NCBI GenBank assembly: GCA_049366815.1
Contig: JBMNCO010000087.1
Location: forward strand, 46,679-110,678
Length of the DNA: 64,000 bases
Direction of reading: 5' to 3'
Origin: CAYNYM01 sp049366815
Lineage (GTDB): Bacteria > Desulfobacterota > DSM-4660 > Desulfatiglandales > HGW-15
Part shown: piece after piece, positions 34,912 through 43,664 of the stretch
Layout: each line of letters opens with the position of its first letter
Position numbering within the stretch: the first letter of the stretch is position 1
Notes under the pieces: model-generated
Told to the model about the DNA's origin: nothing
Databases searched by the model: none
The model's input: the letters and a program-made list of their open reading frames with translations, nothing else
Translations under genes and position numbers: made by a program

Positions 34912-35142
34912 CTATTTTGGATGGTATTGTTGTGCATATTCGCATTCAAACCTCTTGTCACAGATACGCGAACAGTAAAGTTCTCTCATGATAAAACCAT
35001 ATTTTTCGATAAAATCGCGAATAGCTTCTTCTGTGTTTTCAATGTGCTGGAACCATTTGTGTTGCTCGATATGGCGTTCGATAATTCCCAGTTGAGCATC
35101 CAAGATGTCCCGAATGTTCTGGCATCCGTCAATCATCTTCAT
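34912..35142 (-). CDS. Small CX3CX5C protein
   Basis: The 76-residue protein is largely helical (IRDILDAQLGIIERHIEQHK, TEEAIRDFIEKYGF). It ends with a cysteine triplet YCSRICDKRFEC. The three cysteines plus Cys7 could bind a metal. No function is known to me. It stops 7 bases before the aminotransferase start at 34904. A second ATG at 35136 is better spaced from AAAGGG. Confidence 0.6.
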   Translation of the reverse strand: MKMIDGCQNIRDILDAQLGIIERHIEQHKWFQHIENTEEAIRDFIEKYGFIMRELYCSRICDKRFECEYAQQYHPK

Positions 35143-35446
35143 CCCTTTCGCGGTTGAAATTATCTAATAAAGAGAATCACTCTTGTCCAAGATAGAATGT
35201 GCCGCTCCACGCAGGGATCGGCATGTTCTCTCCGCTACGCTCCCTCCGCCATCCGTGGCTACGGTCGCTGCGGGACTCCGAGAAAATCGCGCTCCCTGCT
35301 TTCCGCTGCCTGGGTTGGAACCTGAATGCGAAGATGACTGTTTTGCATTTCCAAATGCCTGATTTAACACTATCCCCTGCAAAAATATAGACTTGTTTTG
35401 GACAGCGATGAAAGAGAATATGCCCAAAGTTGTGGGATCCATCGCG

Positions 35447-35830
35447 TCAGGAATTCATGCGGTTGTCCCAGTCGAATTCACGTGAGGTGACGGTGTGTTC
35501 CATTCTGCGGATGCGTCGTTCCAGGTTTTCATACCTTCTCTTGATTCGATCAAGTGCTCTTCTGCGTGAAGATACGTAGCTATCATAAAATTCCTGCTCA
35601 TCCTCGCTGTGGATGGGTATGGCCGGTTCAGGTTTCATCAGAAGGGCCGCCAGGAAGTACAACCCGGTGATCGGCCAGAAACCGCTGAGGATGAGGCATA
35701 TCACCACAACAGCCCTTACCCAGAAGACAGAAAAATCGAAATACTGTGCAACGCCCTTACACACACCCAATATGAGGCCGTCGCGGGAGCGATAAAGTCC
35801 ACCGCCCAAGGCTCTTTTCAGTCGGCTCAT
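35447..35830 (-). CDS. pspC: Phage shock protein C (PspC)
   Basis: The 127-residue protein has the PspC domain: LYRSRDGLILGVCKGVAQYFD, FWVRAVVVICLILSGFWPI and GLYFLAALLMKPE, which includes one membrane span. A charged helical tail follows. PspB-PspC sense secretin or membrane stress and release PspA/PspF control. Its start overlaps the pspB stop by 4 bases. Confidence 0.92.
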   Translation of the reverse strand: MSRLKRALGGGLYRSRDGLILGVCKGVAQYFDFSVFWVRAVVVICLILSGFWPITGLYFLAALLMKPEPAIPIHSEDEQEFYDSYVSSRRRALDRIKRRYENLERRIRRMEHTVTSREFDWDNRMNS

Positions 35831-36078
35831 GACTTGTGACCCTTTCTTTTACAATCAAGTATGATCGTTTCAAGGGCGTCGACCCTTTCTTCCATACGGG
35901 AAAGCCCTTGGTATATTTCCTGAATCATCCTGGCTTCCTCGGAATCGTGTTCCCTGCCCTTCCTGGAGACCCCTCCCTTCAGAATTTTCAGGGCCATGAG
36001 AATCGTACTGGCAATGATGGCAAGCAGCAGCACGGAACCTCCGAAGGCAATGGCCAGGACCGTTAAACCATGCATCAT
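35827..36078 (-). CDS. pspB: Phage shock protein B (PspB)
   Basis: The 83-residue protein has one N-terminal membrane span (LAIAFGGSVLLLAIIASTILMALKIL). A charged cytoplasmic helix follows (EEARMIQEIYQGLSRMEERVDALETIIL), with the length and layout of PspB. It lies between pspA and pspC, with a 4-base overlap to pspC. Confidence 0.88.
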   Translation of the reverse strand: MMHGLTVLAIAFGGSVLLLAIIASTILMALKILKGGVSRKGREHDSEEARMIQEIYQGLSRMEERVDALETIILDCKRKGHKS

Positions 36079-36235
36079 CTGATTTGTCTCCGAAAGAATT
36101 ATTCATCAACCATCTCCGTCGCCACCCATGGGGCCTTACGGACTCATTAGCGAAACCGGAAACCTCCGGCGACCCGACAAAATATTTTGAGATGGATCCC
36201 ATTGCGGGGATCAACCGGAGTGGGATATGAAGGCG

Positions 36236-36916
36236 TTAGACGTTCTCTTGCCTCTCCCTCTTTTTGAGGGAATCCTTAAGCTTTTGAAGTTCCCTTTCGA
36301 TACCATCATCAACTGAAAGGCCTTCAAATTCTGCTTCGAGCGTGGTCTGGCCCCCATAATTCACGAGATCGGCCTCCGACTCCATGCGCTCAATTCGGTG
36401 TTCCAATTCCTCGAACTTCAGGATGGCCTCAGAGCTGCTCGCGCGTCGGATTTCCTCCTGTGCCCTTTTTTTCTTGGCCGCATGGATATGGCGCTGTACC
36501 AACATGCGTTGTTTCTCCCTGGCGCTTCCTAGTTTCTCTTCGAGCTGGCGGATATCGTCTTGATACTGGGCGACCAACGTATTGTGTTCGATGAGCTCTT
36601 TTTCAAGGCTGTCCATCCTATCGGTATATCGCCGTTTTTCTATTAAGGCCTCCCGGGCGAGATCTTCCCGGCCCTTACTGACAGCCAACTCGGCCTTGCT
36701 TGCCCAATCACTCGCCCGCTCACCGGCCATTCCCGTCTGTCTCTGGATCTTCTTGGCGTTGGCCATGACGCCGGCACAAGAGGCCTTGAGTTCCACAAGG
36801 GTGTCTTCCATTTCTCGTATCATGAGGCGGATCAGCTTTTCCGGGTCCTCGGCCTTGTCCAGCATGGCATTGATATTAGAACTTATAATATCACGAAATC
36901 GTGTAAATATACCCAT
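36236..36916 (-). CDS. pspA: Phage shock protein A (PspA)
   Basis: PspA binds stressed inner membrane and inhibits PspF. The 226-residue protein has the family N-terminus MGIFTRFRDIISSNINAMLD and the EDPEKLIRLMIREMEDTL signature. The rest is almost entirely a long coiled coil of the PspA/ESCRT-III type. A sigma-54 promoter lies 43-57 bases upstream, and the activator pspF is divergent. It is the first gene of pspABC. Confidence 0.95.
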   Translation of the reverse strand: MGIFTRFRDIISSNINAMLDKAEDPEKLIRLMIREMEDTLVELKASCAGVMANAKKIQRQTGMAGERASDWASKAELAVSKGREDLAREALIEKRRYTDRMDSLEKELIEHNTLVAQYQDDIRQLEEKLGSAREKQRMLVQRHIHAAKKKRAQEEIRRASSSEAILKFEELEHRIERMESEADLVNYGGQTTLEAEFEGLSVDDGIERELQKLKDSLKKRERQENV

Positions 36917-36958
36917 TTTGTCTACCTCCTTTTCCCTGGTTTTTTGTCTTTTCTATAG

Positions 36959-36973
36959 GCATGAAGTATGCCA
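36959..36973 (-). promoter_or_regulatory. Sigma-54 (-24/-12) promoter of pspA
   Basis: On the minus strand TGGCATACTTCATGC has GG and GC exactly 10 bases apart, matching the TGGCAC-N5-TTGC consensus well. It ends 43 bases before the pspA start. The roughly 130 bp up to pspF would hold the PspF binding sites. Confidence 0.75.
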
Positions 36974-37101
36974 AAGAGGCTGGTAAAATAAAAAGCCAAA
37001 TATTTCAATGGTTTTTTAATCTCTGGGCTTGACGAACAATCATAAGATCGGCATATTAACCCAATAAATAGTAAAAAAGTTAAAAAAATGGTATTTTTGT
37101 C

Positions 37102-38154
37102 GTGAAACTTCAAAATCATTCAGGACGGTCGGATCTGCAGCCGGCGGCTTCCGGAGGTATCAAGGAGGCCATGGGACAATCCGAGAAATTTTTGGAATTC
37201 CAGGAATGTCTTTCCCGGGTAGCGCCTATCAACCGTCCCGTACTCTTGATGGGGGAGCGGGGCACAGGGAAGGAACTGGCGGCCTCTCGGTTGCACTTTC
37301 TCTCCACCAGGTGGCAGGGTCCCCTGGTTGCATTGAATTGTTCGGCCCTGACCCCTTCCCTTATCGAGGCCGAATTATTCGGTTATGAAAAAGGGGCCTT
37401 TACAGGGGCGGAAAAGCGACGTACAGGACGGTTCGAGGCTTCTGATGGAGGCACCCTTTTTCTGGACGAGGTGGGAAATATCCCTATGGAAGTCCAGGAA
37501 AAGATTTTAAGAGTTGTTGAATACGGCACCTTTGAGCGTGTCGGGAGCCCGGAGAGGATTGAGGTAGACGTCCGTATTGTCGCTGCGACCAATGCTGATC
37601 TTCCGGCGCTGGCCGCTGATGGAAAATTCAAACAAGATCTCTTGGACAGGCTTTCCTTCGAGGTCTTAACGCTTCCGCCTCTGAGGGAACGAAAGGGGGA
37701 TATCCTTCTTTTGGCCAACCATTTTGCTGCTCGGATGGCCTATGAACTGGGACGGAAAGAGATCCCGGGTTTCAGCGACAAGGCCATTTGCGCCCTCGAA
37801 AATTACCCATGGCCCGGTAATGTGAGAGAGCTCAAAAACGTCGTTGAACGCGCAGTGTACCGTTCTGATTCATCCACTATCACGGATATCCAGTTTAATC
37901 CTTTTTCACTGTTTTCCAGTGAGTGTCACTCCGATGAAAATGCAGTGCTTCGGCCCGGAGAGATGTCAAATCCGGTTCATGGCCTGCCTGTGGGGGGGAG
38001 CCTCAAGGGAGCCGTCCGTATGCTTGAGATTTCGCTGTTAAAAAAGACCCTTGCCGAACAAAAATACAATCAACAAAAGACCGCCCAGGCCCTGGGGTTG
38101 ACCTATCATCAATTTCGGGGACTCTATCGAAAATACCAAAATGAGATCCAGTGA
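37102..38154 (+). CDS. pspF: PspF sigma-54-dependent transcription activator
   Basis: PspF is a bacterial enhancer-binding protein without an N-terminal sensor domain. The 350-residue chain has Walker A GERGTGKEL (near residue 52) and ELFGYEKGAFTGAEKRR with the sigma-54-contacting GAFTGA loop. GGTLFLDEVGN is Walker B, and an arginine-finger region and WPGNVRELKNVVERAV follow. A C-terminal Fis-type helix-turn-helix (QQKTAQALGLTYHQFRGLYRKY) completes it. The start is GTG 37102. It is divergent from pspA, as in enterobacteria. Confidence 0.93.
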   Translation: MKLQNHSGRSDLQPAASGGIKEAMGQSEKFLEFQECLSRVAPINRPVLLMGERGTGKELAASRLHFLSTRWQGPLVALNCSALTPSLIEAELFGYEKGAFTGAEKRRTGRFEASDGGTLFLDEVGNIPMEVQEKILRVVEYGTFERVGSPERIEVDVRIVAATNADLPALAADGKFKQDLLDRLSFEVLTLPPLRERKGDILLLANHFAARMAYELGRKEIPGFSDKAICALENYPWPGNVRELKNVVERAVYRSDSSTITDIQFNPFSLFSSECHSDENAVLRPGEMSNPVHGLPVGGSLKGAVRMLEISLLKKTLAEQKYNQQKTAQALGLTYHQFRGLYRKYQNEIQ

Positions 38155-38610
38155 CAAGGCCCTTTTTATTAAGAGGATCGCCCTGTCTCAAAAGGAGCCG
38201 ACCAAGGATTGTTCCATGATGTGAAAAACGGGGACATTCCGCCAATGAATGGTCGCTGACATGGTCTTCAAAAAGAGAAAATGATCGAATTGTCGGAAAA
38301 TGGTGAGATGGCGCGTTTTTCTTTAGTGCATAGACGTTGCTTTTTCTTTTTTTATGGGTATTATTAGCTGGCGCTGAAAATGGCACAATCTCATGCGCCG
38401 CTATAAATCAAGGCGGGTGCCAGGGGGTCTGCAACGACGCGTTGAATCTTGCCGTTTCCTTTTGATACAAGGTCATATGGCTGGCCCATAGGAAGACCGG
38501 ATTCGGCTCATCCAGGGACGCAAGGATCGATGCTGTGTGCATCTCAGAGCTGACGCTGAGCGGCAAGCCTTTTGTTTTTACCAGGCGTGATCTATACAGG
38601 CCTTTGACCA
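38155..38610. other. 456-bp intergenic region between pspF and the histidine kinase gene
   Basis: I see no credible gene here. A sequence resembling a -24 box (TGGCAC near 38381) is followed by TGC one base too far for a standard sigma-54 promoter. It lies inside a GGCGC...GCGCC inverted repeat. The leader of the kinase operon probably begins here. Confidence 0.4.
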
Positions 38611-40569
38611 ATGCTTTATTCAACAAGAACTAAACTCATCGCCAGTTTCTTGGGCGTCTCCTTTCTTGTCGGGTTTGTTTCCATCTCTATCGGTGGCCAG
38701 CTTCTTCACAAATCGGTCCTTAAAGAGGCGACGAACCGTGTACAACTCGACCTGAACGCTGCTCATGAAATCTACCGGATGCGCATCCATTTCATTAAGG
38801 CCTGTTTGAATATCACGGCCTTGGGATCAGCGTTTCGTTCCTCTCTCAAGGATGCCGATGTAGACGACCTCGTTGAACGTCTCACCCAAATGGCCCATCA
38901 CGCCAAGCTGGATTTCGCGGGAATTGTCAGCAGCGACGGCAGGACCTTCTGCAGAATCGGCCCCAATGCCCCGGCTGGAAATATTCCCGACCCCGAGAAT
39001 CCGATCGTCGAACTTACACTGCAGAAAAATGTTCCGATAGCCGGCACTGTGATCCTCGGCCATGATTTTCTTTACGCACAGGATCCTCAACTGGCGGCCC
39101 GTGCCAGAATACGCTTGCTTCCTACCGCCAATGCGGCGGTTCCCGTTACCGATCCGCCTGCAGAAGAAATATCGGGAATGGCCCTTGCAGCCGCAATCCC
39201 GATTTTCTCAGACGATACCCTTCTCGCCGTTCTTTATGGGGGAACCCTCCTCAATCAGAGCGAGGAAATCGTCGACGCAATACGGGATACGGTCTTCAAA
39301 AACGAGGTCTACAAGGGCCGCAGTGTCGGGACCGCCACCGTATTTCTGAATGATCTCCGAATATCCACCAATGTTATCGCGTTAAATGAAAAACGGGCTG
39401 TCGGAACAAAGGTTTCAAAAGCGGTCGGGGATCGTGTCCTGGGCCGGGGAGAAAGATGGACGGAACGAGCCTTTGTGGTCAATGACTGGTATATCACGGC
39501 TTACGATTCCATCAAGGATATCTTCGGTAACCGCGTGGGCATGCTTTATGTGGGGATCCTTGAAGCAAAGTATATCGATGAAGTCAAAAAGGTCATAGCC
39601 GTCTTTGTTTTGATCACTTTGCTCGGCATGGTCTTGGCCGTCGGGCTGGGGTTTGTCCTGGCCGACAATATCATGAGGCCTGTGCGGCGCTTGATCAATG
39701 CCAGCAAACAGGTCTCCGAAGGAAGTCTCTCACCGGATATCGGACCCATATCCCAGAATGAGATCGGTGTATTGCAAAACACATTCAAGGAAATGGTCGC
39801 GGCGATCGGGCGAAGAAGAGCGGCAAGCCAGGATCAACTGATTCATTCTGAAAAACATGCGAGCATCGGAAAACTTGCAGCCGGGGTGGCCCATGAGATC
39901 AACAACCCCTTGACGGGCGTGCTGACTTTTACCCACATGCTGCTTCGCCGCAGTGATCTTAATGAAGAGGTCCGAGGCGACCTTCGGATTATTTCTGAGT
40001 CAACTGAGCGAGTGAGAAGGATCGTCAAGGGACTGCTTGATTTCTCCAGGCAGACGGAACTCGACCCGGAATCCACGGACATCAACAAGCTTATTCATTT
40101 AACTATTGCGCCTCTTAAAAACCAGGCCCTGGTAAAGGGAATCGGCCTGCTGTTCAAGCCCGGGAATGATCTGCCCAGGATCACACTGGATCGAAGCCAA
40201 TTTCAGGGTGTATTGATGAATCTCATGATCAACGCCATTGATGCAACCCAATCAGGCGGCGAAATCATAGTTGCTACAGGAAAAGGAACTTCCGGGGGCA
40301 ATCTGGCCAAAGAAGGAATCGAGATCAGTGTCACTGACACAGGCTGTGGCATCCCCCCGGAGCATCTTGCAAAACTGTTCGATCCCTTTTTCACTACTAA
40401 GGAGGTAGGCCAAGGCACGGGTCTGGGGCTTGCCGTTTCCCTTGGGGTTATTCAGAGGCACGGAGGGACGATCGATGTCGAGAGTGAGGTCGGTAAGGGT
40501 AGCACGTTCAGGATTTGGCTGCCTGTAGAAGGAGGGACGGGAGAACGTGAAAATCCTGGTTGTCGATGA
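38611..40569 (+). CDS. Membrane sensor histidine kinase (Cache-HAMP-HisKA-HATPase)
   Basis: The 652-residue kinase has two membrane spans (about residues 8-30 and 328-350) enclosing a large periplasmic Cache-type sensor. This ends with YITAYDSIKDIFGNRVGMLYVG. A HAMP linker (about 350-405) follows. The dimerisation helix has HEINNPLTG (His near residue 428). The ATPase domain has NLMINAIDAT, DTGCGIPPEHLA and GQGTGLGLAVSLG. Cache domains usually bind small organic acids or amino acids. The 3' end overlaps the next receiver gene by 23 bases, so both are coexpressed. It heads the cluster that ends in the receiver-FNT fusion. Confidence 0.92.
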   Translation: MLYSTRTKLIASFLGVSFLVGFVSISIGGQLLHKSVLKEATNRVQLDLNAAHEIYRMRIHFIKACLNITALGSAFRSSLKDADVDDLVERLTQMAHHAKLDFAGIVSSDGRTFCRIGPNAPAGNIPDPENPIVELTLQKNVPIAGTVILGHDFLYAQDPQLAARARIRLLPTANAAVPVTDPPAEEISGMALAAAIPIFSDDTLLAVLYGGTLLNQSEEIVDAIRDTVFKNEVYKGRSVGTATVFLNDLRISTNVIALNEKRAVGTKVSKAVGDRVLGRGERWTERAFVVNDWYITAYDSIKDIFGNRVGMLYVGILEAKYIDEVKKVIAVFVLITLLGMVLAVGLGFVLADNIMRPVRRLINASKQVSEGSLSPDIGPISQNEIGVLQNTFKEMVAAIGRRRAASQDQLIHSEKHASIGKLAAGVAHEINNPLTGVLTFTHMLLRRSDLNEEVRGDLRIISESTERVRRIVKGLLDFSRQTELDPESTDINKLIHLTIAPLKNQALVKGIGLLFKPGNDLPRITLDRSQFQGVLMNLMINAIDATQSGGEIIVATGKGTSGGNLAKEGIEISVTDTGCGIPPEHLAKLFDPFFTTKEVGQGTGLGLAVSLGVIQRHGGTIDVESEVGKGSTFRIWLPVEGGTGERENPGCR

Positions 40570-40942
40570 TGAAAACATTGTGCTGGAGAGTTGCCGCTTG
40601 GTTTTGGAGACAGAGGGCTATGAAGTAATCCTTGTCTCCAATTCCGAGGCTGCGCTTAAAATTATTGATGAGATTAATCCTGCTTTACTGCTGATTGATT
40701 TAAAAATGCCCGGTCGCGACGGCATGTTTCTCATGGGAGAGGTCAAACAGAAATGGCCGGGATTACCCATCATTGTGATGAGTGGCTATGCAACGATGGA
40801 GACCATTGAGGCGGTCTCCCTGCGGGGAGCGAGCGCTTTTATTCCAAAACCGTTTACGCCGGAGGAACTCCTGGATACCATCTCACCATTTACTCCCGAG
40901 AACAACGGCCATGGGAAAAAAGACGGCGCCGATTATCAATGA
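40547..40942 (+). CDS. Single-domain response regulator paired with the kinase
   Basis: The 131-residue receiver has VVDDEN (acidic pocket), LLIDLKMPGRDGM (phospho-acceptor Asp near residue 52), VMSGYAT and PKPFTPEEL (conserved Lys). No output domain is present. The start is GTG 40547, inside the kinase gene, preceded by GGAGGGACGGGAG. It is strikingly like the receiver in the next gene (shared IVLESCR, KMPG-DGM, MSGY and KPFTPEE), so one likely arose by duplication. Confidence 0.9.
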   Translation: MKILVVDDENIVLESCRLVLETEGYEVILVSNSEAALKIIDEINPALLLIDLKMPGRDGMFLMGEVKQKWPGLPIIVMSGYATMETIEAVSLRGASAFIPKPFTPEELLDTISPFTPENNGHGKKDGADYQ

Positions 40943-41061
40943 CAAGCGGACCGTCCTTGATAGCCCGTAAAAGATCTTTAAAATATACGGTCAAACGGCA
41001 TCTGACAGCAATTTTGCGGAAAGATGTTTGGATAACAATGTAAAGCGGAAGGGAGTGTTTT

Positions 41062-42330
41062 ATGACCGCGAGGATGTTAATTATTGATGATGAACATATC
41101 GTATTGGAATCGTGCCGTAAAATATTTACAGCCGAGGGGTTCGAGGTAGAGACTACGGAGAACCCCCAAGAGGGACTTGACCTCGTCTCAAAATCAAAAT
41201 TTGAGGTCATCCTGTGTGACTGGAAAATGCCGGGGTTTGATGGAATGGATGTTGTGGAGGAACTGAATCGGCGGTCGCCGGATTCAGCGGTCGTCATGAT
41301 CAGCGGTTATCCGAGTGTGGGGCGGGCCACAGAGGCCATGAAACGCGGAGCCATGGACTACGTGTCCAAGCCCTTCACACCTGAGGAGATTTCGGACACC
41401 GTGAAGAAGGCGGTGAAGCGCAAGGTGGATGAAGAAAAACGTGTGCTGGGCCGCTTTGAGACCATCATGAAATCTGTGCAATTCCCGGCCCCGGCCCTCG
41501 AGGACAAACCACCGAAGACGATCGCAGAGACGGTGGCCTCGACGGTGGGCGTCGGCAAAGCCACCTCGCCCTGGTTTACCGTATTCATCCTTGGTATCCT
41601 GGCCGGATCCTATATCGGATTCGGAGGACTGCTTTCAACCGCGGTCACCTTTGACCTGGGACCGATTATGGGGATCGGCTTCACAAAATTCATTGCAGGG
41701 TCGGTCTTCAGTGTCGGTCTCATTCTTGTGGTCATCGCAGGGGCGGAACTTTTTACCGGTAACAACCTCATGATCTCCAGTGTGATGACAAAGGACATCA
41801 GTATCAGCACCATGTCCAAGAGGTGGATCCTTGTCTATGTAGCCAATTTCATCGGCTCTATCCTCCTTGCCCTGGGTCTCTATCTTTCCGGACTTTGGAA
41901 GGTGGGCAATGGCGCCATGGGGGCGGCCGCTGTCGGAGTTGCCTATGGAAAGGTCAATTTGGGTTTTTGGGAAGCCCTCATTCGTGCGATCGGGTGTAAC
42001 TGGCTTGTGTGCCTGGCGGTCTGGATGGCATTCGCCGCCCGCCAGATCATCGGTAAGATAGGGGCGATATATTTCCCTGTCATGGCCTTTGTTGCTATCG
42101 GGTTCGAGCACTGCATCGCCAATATGTATTTTATACCTGCTGGAATCTTCTTGCATCACTGGGCCCAAATCCCTCCGCCCGCCGCCTTTGATCCCGCCTC
42201 TCTAAGTTGGTTCACCTTTGTCTGGAAGAATTTGTTGCCGGTGACTATAGGGAATATCATCGGTGGTGTGGTATTCGTGGGCATGAGTTACTGGAGTGCC
42301 TACCTGAGGCCCACCCAAAAAGTTGCATAA
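41062..42330 (+). CDS. Receiver domain fused to a formate/nitrite transporter (FNT) channel
   Basis: The 422-residue protein is one uninterrupted frame. Residues 1-120 are a complete receiver: IIDDE at 7-11, phospho-acceptor Asp53 in LCDWKMPG, Ser81 in MISGY and Lys103 in VSKPFTPEE. Residues 120-168 form a charged, then Pro-rich linker. Residues 169-415 are a six-span FNT channel with ELFTGNN (230-235), NWLVCLAVWM (313-322) and GFEHCIANMYFIP (347-359). The last includes the pore histidine, His350, equivalent to FocA His209. AAGGGAG precedes the start. FNT proteins pass formate, nitrite, hydrosulfide or similar anions; which one is used here is unknown. The inferred role is a channel gated by phosphorylation from the adjacent kinase. 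Confidence 0.93.
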   Translation: MTARMLIIDDEHIVLESCRKIFTAEGFEVETTENPQEGLDLVSKSKFEVILCDWKMPGFDGMDVVEELNRRSPDSAVVMISGYPSVGRATEAMKRGAMDYVSKPFTPEEISDTVKKAVKRKVDEEKRVLGRFETIMKSVQFPAPALEDKPPKTIAETVASTVGVGKATSPWFTVFILGILAGSYIGFGGLLSTAVTFDLGPIMGIGFTKFIAGSVFSVGLILVVIAGAELFTGNNLMISSVMTKDISISTMSKRWILVYVANFIGSILLALGLYLSGLWKVGNGAMGAAAVGVAYGKVNLGFWEALIRAIGCNWLVCLAVWMAFAARQIIGKIGAIYFPVMAFVAIGFEHCIANMYFIPAGIFLHHWAQIPPPAAFDPASLSWFTFVWKNLLPVTIGNIIGGVVFVGMSYWSAYLRPTQKVA

Positions 42331-42697
42331 GAGAGAAACGCAAAAGCGCGGGGTTTGTTCCTGCTCCGGGAATGTTCAATGCGGGACATTGGCCCCGCCT
42401 CATAAGCGTGCTTTGATCCTGAACTGCGGGTTTATCCTCTCTCTTGGTTATGCGCATTCCATATCGCTTTTCTTTATTAAAATCTTATGGTTAGCAGGTA
42501 GAAAGTGGTGCCGCAGGGCCGGGGGGGTACCCGGGATGTTGAAATTTAAACGAGATTTGACAGAATGTAATCCTGTCTATATATTGAATTTTGTCAAGAG
42601 ATGGTTATTTTGATTTTTTATGATGCTCTTTTATCAGATTCGAAAATTTCTTTTTCCCCATAAAGGGAAGATTCAGTACATAGCAAGGAGTAAAGAA
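42331..42697. other. 367-bp intergenic region upstream of moxR
   Basis: No gene is seen. A GC hairpin-like segment (GCGGG...CCCCGC near 42380-42400) may end the FNT transcript. The promoter at 42557-42585 serves the next gene. Confidence 0.45.
42557..42585 (+). promoter_or_regulatory. Sigma-70-type promoter for the moxR-VWA pair
   Basis: A perfect TTGACA at 42557-42562, a 17-base spacer and TATATT at 42580-42585 lie about 113 bases before the moxR start. Confidence 0.65.
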
Positions 42698-43549
42698 ATG
42701 CCTTCTGAAAATGCTATTGGACAATTTACCGGCGCCTCCAAATATGTCCTGGACGAGGAACTGGCCAAGATCGTCAACATCTCCATGGCCCTGGAAATGC
42801 CTCTTCTGCTGAAAGGTGAACCCGGCACAGGAAAGACCATGCTGGCACATGCCATTTCAGACGCCCTCAACATGAGACTCATCGTGCTCAATGTAAAATC
42901 CAGCATGAAACTCATCGATGCCCTGTATCAGTACGATACACTCACCCGGTTAAACGACAGCCGGTTTGGCGATTCGACCAGGGAAGTGAGCAATATTGAG
43001 GAATACATCAAGATGGGAAAGATAGGCCAGGCCTTTGTTTCAGACGAGAAGGTCGTCCTTCTTATCGATGAGATCGACAAAGCGGATACCGATTTCCAGG
43101 ATGACATGCTCGACGTCTTGGATCAGATGGAATTCGATATCATTGAGATCGATAAGACCATCAAGGCCAAAAATCGTCCTCTAATCATCATTACGTCGAA
43201 TGCCAAAAAGGACCTCTCGGATCCTTTCCTGGGGCGCTGTAACTTTCACCACATCGCATTTCCCGAACCCGATATGATGCGAAGTATTATCGAAGTCCAT
43301 TTCTCTGATATCACAAAGGATTTGCTTGACAGCGCCATCAAGGCCTTTTATCGGCTTCGAGACATCAGGGGTGTTGAAAAGAAACCTGCTACGCGGGAAC
43401 TCATCAATTGGATTCGTGCCTTGAGGTCGGATCCGGACTTCCAAGTAAGAAATCTGGTCAAGGGGGATGTGCCCTATCTCGGTGTCCTCTTTAAGAAGAG
43501 TCCGGATTATATGGTGGCCCAAAATGCCGCCACACGGTTCAGGCTCTGA
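42698..43549 (+). CDS. MoxR-family AAA ATPase
   Basis: The 283-residue protein has Walker A GEPGTGKTML, Walker B VVLLIDEIDKAD, sensor-1 IITSNAKKDL and a RCNFHHIAFPEP segment as in MoxR/YehL-type ATPases. Such ATPases act as chaperones that insert cofactors or remodel metal enzymes together with a VWA partner, which is the next gene (115 bp on). ATG 42698 is preceded by AAGGAG; the frame to 42620 lacks it. Confidence 0.9.
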   Translation: MPSENAIGQFTGASKYVLDEELAKIVNISMALEMPLLLKGEPGTGKTMLAHAISDALNMRLIVLNVKSSMKLIDALYQYDTLTRLNDSRFGDSTREVSNIEEYIKMGKIGQAFVSDEKVVLLIDEIDKADTDFQDDMLDVLDQMEFDIIEIDKTIKAKNRPLIIITSNAKKDLSDPFLGRCNFHHIAFPEPDMMRSIIEVHFSDITKDLLDSAIKAFYRLRDIRGVEKKPATRELINWIRALRSDPDFQVRNLVKGDVPYLGVLFKKSPDYMVAQNAATRFRL

Positions 43550-43664
43550 TGCAGGAACGTGTTTTGACGCGGTGCCTGAAGATGAGGCGGAGCCGGTGCG
43601 CCGGGCCTGAAAAATCCGGCTGAGTCAAACACAAAGACAAAGAATAATAGTGCCCAACTAAGAC

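Noticed and set aside
35164..35442. 92-residue minus-strand frame
   Set aside because: Composition is low-complexity (Ser/Gly/Ala), there is no motif or good ribosome-binding site, and the DNA looks like GC-rich intergenic hairpins.
38380..38400. Possible sigma-54 promoter for the kinase gene
   Set aside because: GG and GC are 11 rather than 10 bases apart, and the site lies more than 200 bp from the start.
38408..38626. 72-residue minus-strand frame opposite the kinase start
   Set aside because: No family, no ribosome-binding site seen, and it overlaps the start of the histidine kinase gene.
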